From NCBI GenBank assembly GCA_945643635.1, contig CALZFC010000106.1:232001-296000 (forward strand): a stretch of DNA of 64,000 nucleotides. Reading direction: 5' to 3'. This DNA comes from Allodiplogaster sudhausi. Lineage: Eukaryota; Nematoda; Chromadorea; Rhabditida; Diplogasteridae. The position numbers and the translations under genes were made by a program. A model generated the notes under the pieces. That model searched no databases. It saw nothing but the letters and a program-made list of their open reading frames with translations, and was not told the DNA's origin. How positions within the stretch are numbered: the stretch's first letter is position 1; each line of letters opens with the position of its first letter. Shown piece by piece: positions 35,201-44,660 of this stretch.

Positions 35201-37307
35201 ATATATTTTTTTTGCAGTCACAAGGACAGACCTTTGAACGCGTCGGGATAATTCTGGAGAACAATGTATTTGCCCATGGTCAACTGTATGTGGCCATGTC
35301 TCGTGCACGTTGCTCGATTAATGTTAGGATGTACACATTCGACGCGGAACACTCGCTTGTTGATAAGATGGGCAATCTTCGTCTTATTCGGCCAGTCAAT
35401 CGGGTGGACACGAGCATCCTTGACGAATCCAGCGTTCCTTCCATGGTACCTTCATTAGTTTATCTTTATTCACTTTCTTACCATTTTTTAATTAATTTCT
35501 TATTCCATTTTTATTAAATTATTGATTACATCTCTATATAACTAATCATACAGCGAATGCCGATCGTTCCCCCTTCTAAAAGAATCTTGATTACGCTGCC
35601 TGCATCAGAGAATGACCTCGAAACGACCGCCGTTCCAGTCGTTCAGCTGGAAAATTCAACACCAATTCAGCCTGGTATATCTTACCTAATATATTAAGCA
35701 ATATTAAAAAAATTATTTCCAGATGCGTGCACCGTGGCAATACCATCTGCTCCTCCGGCTACTTCATCTTCACTGCAATCGCCAATCTCAGCTCTTTCGC
35801 AAGATCTTCTCGCAAGCGAACTGAACTCTCCTGCATCTTCCATGAGACACGGTACAACTTAATAGTAAATTAACATATTGTAGAAATTATTTAATGTATT
35901 TGCTAATTTTTTTAAATAAAAAAATCATTGATAAACTTGTAATTATTTTTTTGCTGCAGCAAGTAGACAGACTCCCGGATCGTCAGGCGCCTCTGCTCCC
36001 CCACTTCACTTGTCAAGAGTGCCAATCATCACCAGCCTTCCTCCGAGGATCACCCGCTATCTGGCCGGCCATCTTGACTATGAGAAAGCCAAACATCTTC
36101 TGTTGCCGAATGCCGTTGGAACCAACTGCTTTATCCACGCGTCTCTCCAGTGCCTTCGTCGTCTTTACGACATCGCGCCAGAACTGAATACTGGAACCGT
36201 TGCAATGGCAATTCGACCGTTCCTGGAAAGCTGTGGAATCAGGCATACAACAACTCTTCGAGAGCTTCTCGGTCGATACATCCGCGCATACGAGACTCCT
36301 CAAGCAAAAGAGAAGAGGGAACAGAAAGAAGCTGCTGCTGCCGCAAAGAAAGCTGGTCGTAAACCACAAGCTCAAGTCGTCTCCTCTCTTCCCGCCGTGT
36401 CTGCCATCGCAACACGAGCTGGACCGGGCCCCAACTTGCAGCACCACGACATCGACGAGTTCATCACGCATTTCATCGACCGCTTTGCACCACAATGCAT
36501 CGCGAGCTTCTTCCACTTGACCGAGTACTCCTCACTCATGTGTCTCGCATGCGAAACGGTCACCAACGTCAGTTCTTATTTATTTATCGAATCAAATATA
36601 AATTTCCCTTTTTATATAACTTTAAATAGTGGATTTTTTTACCGAACGTCAATGCATACCACTACACAATCGTACATATTTTCAGTTTTGCCCTATTCCC
36701 GTGCTCACTTACACGGGCTGCATCGGGCAGGGCGCAGATATCGACATAGAAGGGTCCTTTGTTCGCCAGCGTGAAGAAGTTGAGCGTCGGTGTGAAGCGG
36801 CAGGGTGCACTGCCTCAGCAAGGGGCATCAATCTGTCCGAGAAGATTGTCGAAACGAAAGCAGAGAACAACCGCTACTTGTGGGTACGCATCGAGAATTT
36901 CAACCAGCGAACGAACAGAAGACTACATCCTCGGTTCAAGAATCGTTCGGAAATCGACAAACTGCAAGTCTCTGGTAAGTGATTTTTTTACATTTTCCAG
37001 GGACCTTAAAAAATACCGTAAACAACCATGTACAGCTTTTTTTAAATATGTTTAACTATTACATTGGAACATTTTAGTACTTTGCCTTTTTATATTTATG
37101 TTTTTAGGAAGTCGATGGAAGATGGTAGCTGCCACAATCCATCTGTACGGCATGCATCCGAGCGACAGTGGTCACTTCGTTGCCTTCACGCGAGACGACA
37201 ACAACGTCTGGTGGGAACACGAAGACGACAGAGATGCAATCAGACATGACACTTTCCCAGACACACTGGATGGTCTTTCTGATATCTTCTTCGAGAGAAT
37301 TCAGTAG
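25109..37307 (+). CDS. macrodomain-Rep-helicase-USP transposase (Helitron B)
   Basis: Forty-eight exons give 2,897 codons and a TAG stop. Exon starts-ends: 25109-25265, 25338-25526, 25582-25712, 25921-26028, 26081-26298, 26353-26435, 26527-26583, 26645-26779, 26846-26902, 26961-27275, 27365-27415, 27468-27592, 27647-27899, 27973-28068, 28150-28463, 28519-28683, 28750-28914, 28970-29113, 29195-29666, 29727-29912, 29969-30112, 30165-30221, 30289-30342, 30394-30506, 30569-30730, 30803-30904, 30961-31212, 31279-31429, 31502-31610, 31716-31800, 31854-31982, 32035-32211, 32262-32465, 32533-32946, 33056-33370, 33463-33623, 33692-33839, 33904-34066, 34143-34243, 34314-34580, 34677-34817, 34919-35167, 35218-35445, 35554-35674, 35723-35851, 35960-36567, 36686-36974, 37108-37307. 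Every intron has GT/AG and preserves phase. Domain order: macrodomain (about 1-267), disordered linker, Helitron Cys-rich segment (about 746-763), HUH Rep (about 1240-1593), PIF1 helicase (about 1964-2449), USP (about 2550-2897). It would act in the nucleus, nicking and unwinding DNA for rolling-circle transposition. All core catalytic motifs look intact, so the copy may be active. Exon 47 could start 56 bases earlier (see findings). Confidence 0.92.
25795..25862 (+). repeat. (AT)n and (ATTT)n microsatellite in intron 3
   Basis: This simple repeat makes intron 3 the longest of the gene (208 bp). Its length differs slightly between copies B and C. Confidence 0.9.
26353..28068 (+). other. Ser/Arg-rich linker exons 6-14
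   Basis: Residues about 268-658 are Ser, Pro, Arg and acid rich. They include a basic patch (KRRLFPSAG...AKRPR) and an SR-like stretch (RRGRRSGSAASQRR) that could serve as nuclear localisation signals. Exons 7-11 and 14 all begin and end in phase 1, so any of them could be skipped without a frameshift. No fold is recognised. Confidence 0.75.
28150..28463 (+). other. Helitron N-terminal Cys-rich segment
   Basis: Residues 746-763 read CEYCAAISYSLNCCKDGK and are followed by a VRLPPLP motif. This CxxC...CC..GK(V)xLP pattern is the usual start of animal Helitron Rep-helicase proteins and may bind zinc. Confidence 0.8.
29195..29666 (+). other. exon 19 with acidic insert
   Basis: The first half (LIHTGEANFLPYWSPLANAVFYPLLMPFG) belongs to the conserved pre-Rep region of Helitrons. 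The second half is a very acidic insert (Glu/Asp runs at about 29505-29660), probably disordered. A minus-strand open frame across it is a shadow. Confidence 0.7.
30394..31982 (+). other. HUH Rep endonuclease domain (exons 24-31)
   Basis: The domain starts at VSRREYHLF and continues with GKPDLFITFTGNRDWPE (1353-1369). The HUH motif is EFQKRGMPHAHIL, with His1427 and His1429. The two-tyrosine motif KYIYKYIFK has Tyr1586 and Tyr1590, spaced as expected for Helitron Rep. These residues coordinate the metal ion and make the covalent 5'-phosphotyrosine bonds during rolling-circle nicking. All are present. Confidence 0.92.
33463..35445 (+). other. PIF1-type SF1 helicase domain (exons 36-43)
   Basis: Walker A is GSGGCGKT (2006-2013, Lys2012). 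Walker B has Asp2086-Glu2087 within IIYDEATMS. Later motifs include GGDWKQLLPV, RNLNVGGGLCNGTRM and the final SQGQTFERVG with GQLYVAMSRAR (to about 2404). This is the standard Helitron helicase set, and it matches copy A. Confidence 0.95.
35960..37307 (+). other. ubiquitin-specific protease (USP, C19) domain (exons 46-48)
   Basis: The Cys box GTNCFIHASLQCL has Cys2589. A Lys/Ala-rich coil is followed by LQHHDIDEF (the QDxxEF box, 2692-2700), then CLAC (2727/2730) and CEAAGC (2771/2776) as a possible zinc ribbon. The His box HPSDSGHFVAF has His2854. The WWEHEDD segment (about 2866-2872) supplies the expected Asp. At about 350 residues it is near the minimal USP size. All three catalytic residues are retained here and in copy A. 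The predicted activity is removal of ubiquitin, or a related modifier, from proteins. Confidence 0.88.
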
Positions 37308-38039
37308 CCTTTCATGTTTTGACATCCTCAGGAGGAATTTTAACTATTCACGATCTCAGGATCCATTTCATCTGTGTAACCAACTGCCTTATATTCTTCT
37401 TTCTTAACAGATATTACTACTTAGACAGATTACTACTTATATCCATCGGTGAAAATATTGTTTTGCTGGTAGTTATTTTTGCAGGTGTTACTATTTTGAC
37501 GGATACATCTTCTTCGGTGAAATTATTTCTTTATTGGTATTACATTCGAATTATACATGTATCTCTTGACCTCGGTAAAAACAACACTAAGTAAATTTTA
37601 CTTCAAGGGTTCCTTTATTATTCTCCGGTATTTTTTGCTTTACAAGTTATCTTCTTATTTTAACGGATATACATACGAAATTTCCATTTTCTTCTCCGAT
37701 TTCTTTATTATTTGACTTTATTTTTTCTTTACTATTAGACTGTCTTTATGTTCCGTATCTTCATTTACTATTCGTTTTTTTTTTCAATTTTCATATCTGT
37801 CTCTTTTCTTTTGCTCTTCCTCTGACTTTCTTCTACTCTCCGTTTCTCTACTCTTTCTATTTGTTTCTCTCTTTTTTTTTAAACAATTTCAAATTCATCC
37901 TTTTTCCATGATGTCGTTCGTATATTTGTTGCAATCAAAATAACATTTTGCAACTAACAGGTAATCTTTTAAGAATAAATATGTATATAAACTGTCACGT
38001 GATTTGCGGGATCAAAAAATATTTTATAAATATGAGAAA
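37308..38039 (+). other. 3' UTR and downstream flank of Helitron B
   Basis: T-rich sequence without a gene. An AATAAA at 37974-37979 is the likely poly(A) signal. No clear Helitron 3' terminus (hairpin then CTRR) was recognised. Confidence 0.5.
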
Positions 38040-38216
38040 TTATGGCCTTTAAAGGACTTTAGCTCCCGAGTTTAAGAGAGCTTTAAAGGAGCTTCTGAAA
38101 GTAAAAAAGCCTGAAAAAATCCCAAAAATTCGGGAAAAAAGATTTTAAGTGTTCCTTGGTTTTTTAGAGTTCCCAAGTTCCAAAATTAAAAAGAAAAAAG
38201 AGCAGCTTAGTTAACT
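38040..38216 (+). repeat. AAAGGAGC block at the satellite edge
   Basis: This contains 'cctttaaaggactttagctc' and 'ctttaaaggagcttct', then a segment (aaaaagattttaagtgttcc) that recurs at 46870-46890. It joins the Helitron B 3' flank to the first satellite unit. Confidence 0.65.
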
Positions 38217-41200
38217 AGTTCCTCTAGATAGTTCCCAAGCAGAAGTGTATCTCCGAAAAAAAAGCCATGGAGAGAGATTGGAGGGCGGGCATGAGAGCTG
38301 CAGAAACGACGAGAGTGCGGTATGAGTCGAGAGATTTGACGAGCAGAGAAAAGAAAAAAAAGTTCGCCGAGCCTGCGACACGCGAGATCGCCGAGGCTGC
38401 TCGCAAAACACGGAGGTTAGACAACGAAACAGTCGCTTAGCTCCGCCCCTCGACGAAAACAGCCCGTTATAGGTGCGTTTTTGAGAGGTTAGAGAAAAAA
38501 AGTCACAGGCGCGAAAAGGCGAGATAGCGTTGGCAGAGAAAAACAGACGTCGACTCTCACTTCGCACCTCCGTCGACCACTTCGCACCTCTTGCAAACAT
38601 ACGGCCAAACAAATGAAATACATTAAATACATACACTTACAACTTACTTTTCCACTCTCTCTCTATTTCTCTGTCTTCCTCTCGTATTCCTCTGTCTCTC
38701 TGCAAAAATCTGCATTTTTTCGTGGCCATTGAACGCATTCACAAGCCATTTAAAGTTTTTAGCACGATGTCAACATATGTGTGTCTTTCCATTAAAACAC
38801 ATTAAAACACTTACAAAGAAGCCGAAAGTTGACTCTCTCTCTATACCAGTGAATTGTACAAAGGAAGAGCTTTGTAATGAGCTACAGAGAGATGTATATA
38901 ATTCACGTTGAGCGTTCTCACAGACACTTACAAGTACACGATCAAGTCCTGAAGTAGCCTGTTCACTTAGAAAGAAAGAGAGAGAGAGACGACATAGAGA
39001 GAGAGAAAGAGAGAGAGAGAGACAGTTCTATCATGTCTCTCACACTCTACTCTTACTCTCTGATTTTTTTGTAATTTTATGTAACCTTTAAAGCAGTAAA
39101 ACTCTTAAAATAATAATTTTTTGGCACTTTGCCAGCATTCCAAGTACGCACACTCAGCATCATGAACTCCCTTCGAAAACTCGGCAAGTGTAGGTTGCGC
39201 AAATTCATAGGCATCCAGCGCTTTCTTTCAAACGCCGGTTTAGTTACCCAAGTTTGAGGTAGCTCCTCACTCTTGGGTCTTCCTGGCTCTGCATTCCGTT
39301 CGGCGAATTCAAGGCACCGCCACGCGGTTGGTTCGCCTGTGGGCCTGGTCGCTCATTTTTTGCCGTTACTTGTGAACGCATGGAACCGCTGCTTTGGCGG
39401 TTTCTTGCGAACGCTTGGAACTGCAGCTTTTGCGGCCAGGCTCATTTAGAGCAATCTGAAATAAAGGAAGCATATTAAAACTATCACTCCGAGCTGATAT
39501 TCTCTTCTAATCTTTGTGTGCAGTTGAGCCAACCATATGTAATCACAAGTCTTTAATTTAGCGTAAAACATTTAGAGAGAGCTCGGAAGCTGTGTCTCTC
39601 TCTATCCTACATTTTTCTACAGAGAAAGGCGGTTTTTTTAGCTATGTAATGTTGTATAAAAGTAAGTCTGAACGATTAGACATTTAAAAGAAGTTTCCTC
39701 ATCCGAGGTCTGAGAACAAAAAAAATTGGCCCCGCTGAGAAAAAAATTTTGGTCGAAAAACCGTCAAGTATAGTGTGCGCCGGTTCATGGGCATCCCAGA
39801 AATCGGTTTAATCGGCGAATTCCAGGCCCCGCCTCACGGTTGGTTAGCCTGTGAGCCTGGCCGCTCATTTTTTGATGTTCCTTGCGAACACATGGAATGG
39901 CCTTCTTAGCTTGACGTGACGTCGATCTGAGATGGCCTTCTTGGCTTGACGTGACGTCGAGCTGAGATGGCCTTCTTGGCTTGACGTGACGTCGAGTTGA
40001 GATGGCCTTCTTGGCTTGACGTGACGCCGAGCTGAGATGGCCTTCTTGTCTTGACGTGACGTCGAGCTGAGATGGCCTTCTTAGCTCAACGTGTAGTGGT
40101 TTCGGGAAAGGCAATTTCTTTGTATCTTGCTTCATTTTTATCGCATAAACATAGTTGATTGCTCAAAATGACCAGAAAAATTTGAAGATTTCTATAGTAG
40201 CGCTTAGAACACATGATAAGAAGAGCACTTTAAGCTCCTCCCCTCAGCCGACCAATAAGCTCTCAGTAAAACTCTTGCCGTCTACAGTACGATCAAATTC
40301 GTGCGAGGACCTTAGGCTTTTTAAACTCAAAAGTCTCAATTATGCTGCTTACAACTCTGTAAGTACACAATACTTAACGTTAATATTCATAATAAATCGC
40401 AAAAAATCTACGCAAGCAGAAAAAACACATTGCACCTCATTTCGCTCATTTCTTCGCACCTCATAATTATTGGCACTTTGCCAATTCGCGCTGTCTCAAC
40501 CACACATGCAGCCAAACACATGAAAAAACATTAAATATATACACTTACAACTTACTTTTCCACTCTCTCTCTATTTATCTCTCTTCCTCTTGCATTCCTC
40601 TGCCTCTCTGCAAAAATTTGCATTTTTCTCGTGTCCATTGAACGCATTCACAAGTCATTTAAAGTTTTTGGCACGATGCCAACATATGTGCGTTTATGCG
40701 TTTTTTCCGATTAAAACACATACAAAGAGACCAAAAGTTGATTCTCTCTCTATACCAGTGAAATCTACAAAGTAAGAGCTTTGTAATGAGCTACAGAGAG
40801 CTGTGTATAATTCACGTTAAGCATTTTGACATACACTTACAAGTATAAGTCCAAGTCCTGAAATTGCCTGTTACAGCGAAATAGAGAAAAAAATTTTGGT
40901 CGAAAACCCGTAAAGTATAGGTTGCACTGGTTTACTGGCATTCCAGAACTCGGTTCAATCTGCAACTTCGAGGCGCAGTCTCACGTTTGGCTCGCCTGTG
41001 AGCGTGGCCGCTCATTTTTTGTAGTTCCTTGCGAACGCTTGAACCTGCGAATTTTGCGGTTTCTTCCGATCGCATGGAACTGCGAATTTTGCGGTTTATT
41101 GCGATCGCATGGAACTGCAGTTTTTGCGGTTCCTTTCGAACGCTTGGAACCGCAGTTTTTGCGGCCAGGTTCACTTAGAGTCATCTGAAATAAATAGTAC

Positions 41201-41586
41201 ATAATAAAATTATGCCAATTGATGTTTTGTGTATTGTCGTGCTCTGAACTCTTCTTAAAGCCTTTGATGTCTTCTTTTCTCTTCTTACTCTCTCTCTCTC
41301 TCTTCTTACTCCGTAAGCTTTGCTGAGACCTGAAACTTTAAAAACTCCTTAACTCTTCTTTAGCTCCCTAAGCTTAGCTGAGACCCTGAACTCTAAAACT
41401 CCTTAATTATTCTTTCCTTAGCTTAGCTGAGTCCCGAAACTCTAAAAACTTCTTAACTCTTCTTTAACTCCCTAAGCTTAAGTGAGCCCCTGAACTCTAA
41501 AAACTCCTAAACTTTTCTTAGCTCTTTAAAGTTGTTTAGCTCCCTAAAGTAGTAGTACTCCAGAAAGTAGCTTAACTTAGTTAACT
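38217..41586 (+). repeat. satellite unit (3.37 kb)
   Basis: Nearly identical to 16291-19662, beginning at the agttcctctagatagttc motif. Internal arrays: gcggttcc 35-bp (39360-39430 and 41030-41170), ccttcttggcttgacg 35-bp (39891-40090) and 55-bp (41305-41525). In this unit and the next one the minus-strand open frame over the GC-rich block runs 141-142 codons because of local indels. Confidence 0.88.
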
Positions 41587-44500
41587 AGTTCCTCTAGATA
41601 GTTCACAAGCAGAAGTGTATCTCCGAAAAAAAAGCCATGGAGAGAGATTGGAGAGCGGTCATGAGAGCTGCAGAAACGACGAGAGTGCGGTATGAGTCGA
41701 GAGATTTGACGAGCAGAGAAAAGAAAAAAAGTTCGCCGAGCCTGCGACACGCGAGATCGCCGAGGCTGCTCGCCAAACACGGAGGTTAGACAACGAAACA
41801 GTCGCTTAGCTCCGCCCCTCGACGAAAACAGCCCGTTATAGGTGCGTTTTTGAGAGGTTAGAGAAAAAAAGTCACAGGCGCGAAAAGGCGAGATAGCGTT
41901 GGCAGAGAAAAACAGACGTCGACTCTCACTTCGCACCTCCGTCGACCACTTCGCACTTCTTGCAAACATACAGCCAAACAAATGAAATACATTAAATACA
42001 TACACTTACAACTTACTTTTCCACTCTCTCTCTATTTCTCTGTCTTCCTCTCGTATTCCTCTGTCTCTCTGCAAAAATCTGCATTTTTTCGTGGCCATTG
42101 AACGCATTCACAAGCCATTTAAAGTTTTTAGCACGATGTCAACATATGTGTGTCTTTCCATTAAAACACATTAAAACACTTACAAAGAAACCGAAAGTTG
42201 ACTCTCTCTCTATACCAGTGAATTGTACAAAGGAAGAGCTTTGTAATGAGCTACAGAGAGATGTATATAATTCACGTTGAGCGTTCTCACAGACACTTAC
42301 AAGTACACGATCAAGTCCTGAAGTAGCCTGTTCACTTAGAAAGAAAGAGAGAGAGAGACGACATAGAGAGAGAGAAAGAGAGAGAGAGAGACAGTTCTAT
42401 CATGTCTCTCACATTCTACTCTTACGCTCTGATTTTTTTTGTAATTTTATGTAACCTTTAAAGCAGTAAAACTCTTAAAATAATAATTTTTTGGCACTTT
42501 GCCAGCATTCCAAGTACGCACACTCAGCATCATGAACTCCCTTCGAAAACTCGGCAAGTGTAGGTTGCGCAAATTCATAGGCATCCAGCGCTTTCTTTCA
42601 AACGCCGGTTTAGTTACCCAAGTTTGAGGTAGCTCCTCACTCTTGGGTCTTCCTGGCTCTGCATTCCGTTCGGCGAATTCAAGGCACCGCCACACGGTTG
42701 GTTCGCCTGTGGGCCTGGTCGCTCATTTTTTGCCGTTACTTGTGAACGCATGGAACCGCTGCTTTGGCGGTTTCTTGCGAACGCTTGGAACTGCAGCTTT
42801 TGCGGCCAGGCTCATTTAGAGCAATCTGAAATAAAGGAAGCATATTAAAACTATCACTCCGAGCTGATATTCTCTTCTAATCTTTGTGTGCAGTTGAGCC
42901 AACCATATGTAATCACAAGTCTTTAATTTAGCGTAAAACATTTAGAGAGAGCCCGGAAGCTGTGTCTCTCTCTATCCTACATTTTTCTACAGAGAAAGGC
43001 GGTTTTTTTAGCTATGTAATGTTGTATAAAAGTAAGTCTGAACGATTAGACATTTAAAAGAAGTTTCCTCATCCGAGGTCTGAGAACAAAAAAAATTGGC
43101 CCCGCTGAGAAAAAAATTTTGGTCGAAAAACCGTCAAGTATAGTGTGCGCCGGTTCATGGGCATCCCAGAAATCGGTTTAATCGGCGAATTCCAGGCCCC
43201 GCCTCACGGTTGGTTAGCCTGTGAGCCTGGCCGCTCATTTTTTGATGTTCCTTGCGAACACATGGAATGGCCTTCTTAGCTTGACGTGACGTCGATCTGA
43301 GATGGCCTTCTTGGCTTGACGTGACGTCGAGCTGAGATGGCCTTCTTGGCTTGACGTGACGTCGAGTTGAGATGGCCTTCTTGGCTTGACGTGACGCCGA
43401 GCTGAGATGGCCTTCTTGTCTTGACGTGACGTCGAGCTGAGATGGCCTTCTTAGCTCAACGTGTAGTGGTTTCGGGAAAGGCAATTTCTTTGTATCTTGC
43501 TTCATTTTATCTACGCAAAATCTACGCAAGCAGAAAAAACACACATTGCACCTCATTTCGCTCATTTCTTCGCACCTCATAATTATTGGCACTTTGCCAA
43601 TTCGCGCTGTCTCAACCACACAAGCAGCCAAACACATGAAAAACATTAAATATATACACTTACAACTTACTTTTCCACTCTCTCTCTATTTATCTCTCTT
43701 CCTCTTGCATTCCTCTGCCTCTCTGCAAAAATTTGCATTTTTTGGCACGATGCCAACATATGTGCGTTTATGCGTTTTTTCCGATTAAAACACATACAAA
43801 GAGACCAAAAGTTGATTCTCTCTCTATACCAGTGAAATCTACAAAGTAAGAGCTTTGTAATGAGCTACAGAGAGCTGTGTATAATTCACGTTAAGCATTT
43901 TGACATACACTTACAAGTATAAGTCCAAGTCCTGAAATTGCCTGTTACAGCGAAATAGAGAAAAAAATTTTGGTCGAAAACCCGTAAAGTATAGGTTGCA
44001 CTGGTTTACTGGCATTCCAGAACTCGGTTCAATCTGCAACTTCGAGGCGCAGTCTCACGTTTGGCTCGCCTGTGAGCGTGGCCGCTCATTTTTTGTAGTT
44101 CCTTGCGAACGCTTGAACCTGCGAATTTTGCGGTTTCTTCCGATCGCATGGAACTGCGAATTTTGCGGTTTATTGCGATCGCATGGAACTGCAGTTTTTG
44201 CGGTTCCTTTCGAACGCTTGGAACCGGAGTTTTTGCGGCCAGGTTCACTTAGAGTCATCTGAAATAAATAGTACATAATAAAATTATGCCAATTGATGTT
44301 TTGTGTATTGTCGTGCTCTGAACTCTTCTTAAAGATTTTGATGTCTTCTTTTCTCTTCTTACTCTCTCTCTCTCTCTTCTTACTCCGTAAGCTTTGCTGA
44401 GACCTGAAACTTTAAAAACTCCTTAACTCTTCTTTAGCTCCCTAAGCTTAGCTGAGACCCTGAACTCTAAAACTCCTTAATTATTCTTTCCTTAGCTTAG

Positions 44501-44660
44501 CTGAGTCCCGAAACTCTAAAAACTTCTTAACTCTTCTTTAACTCCCTAAGCTTAAGTGAGCCCCTGAACTCTAAAAACTCCTAAACTTTTCTTAGCTCTT
44601 TAAAATTGTTTAGCTCCCTGAAGTAGTAGTACTCCAGAAAGTAGCTTAACTTAGTTAACT
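41587..44660 (+). repeat. satellite unit (3.07 kb, internal deletions)
   Basis: Same order as the preceding unit. It lacks about 230 bp between the 35-bp array and the ctacgcaagcagaaa segment (junction near 43508), plus a smaller piece near 43740. Confidence 0.88.

Larger units (their letters stand above)
19663..35614 (+). repeat. segmental duplication, first copy
   Basis: The whole stretch (satellite unit, leader and most of the Helitron B gene) recurs at 47978-64000. The offset is 28,315 bp up to about 21720, and 28,386-28,388 bp after a 72-bp insertion in the second copy. Differences I could spot are a few single bases and length changes in T, AT and ATTT runs. Every protein segment I compared is identical. 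The duplication may continue beyond the window. Confidence 0.9.
25109..37979 (+). mobile_element. Helitron copy B, complete coding region
   Basis: This is an autonomous Helitron with a full-length Rep-helicase gene plus flanking macrodomain and USP modules. The bounds given are the start codon and the first AATAAA after the stop, not the true transposon termini. It lies head to tail with copies A and C. Confidence 0.85.

Noticed and set aside
25109..37307. Host gene with a Helitron inserted next to it (separate USP gene and separate macrodomain gene)
   Set aside because: Phase continuity holds across every junction, and the USP follows the helicase in the same order in the diverged copy A with identical exon sizes. 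Only transcripts could prove it fully.
38190..38225. Helitron 3' terminus at the CTAG in ttaactagtt
   Set aside because: The CTAG is followed by T as expected, but there is no preceding hairpin. The motif is simply the common start of the satellite units, also found far from Helitron genes.
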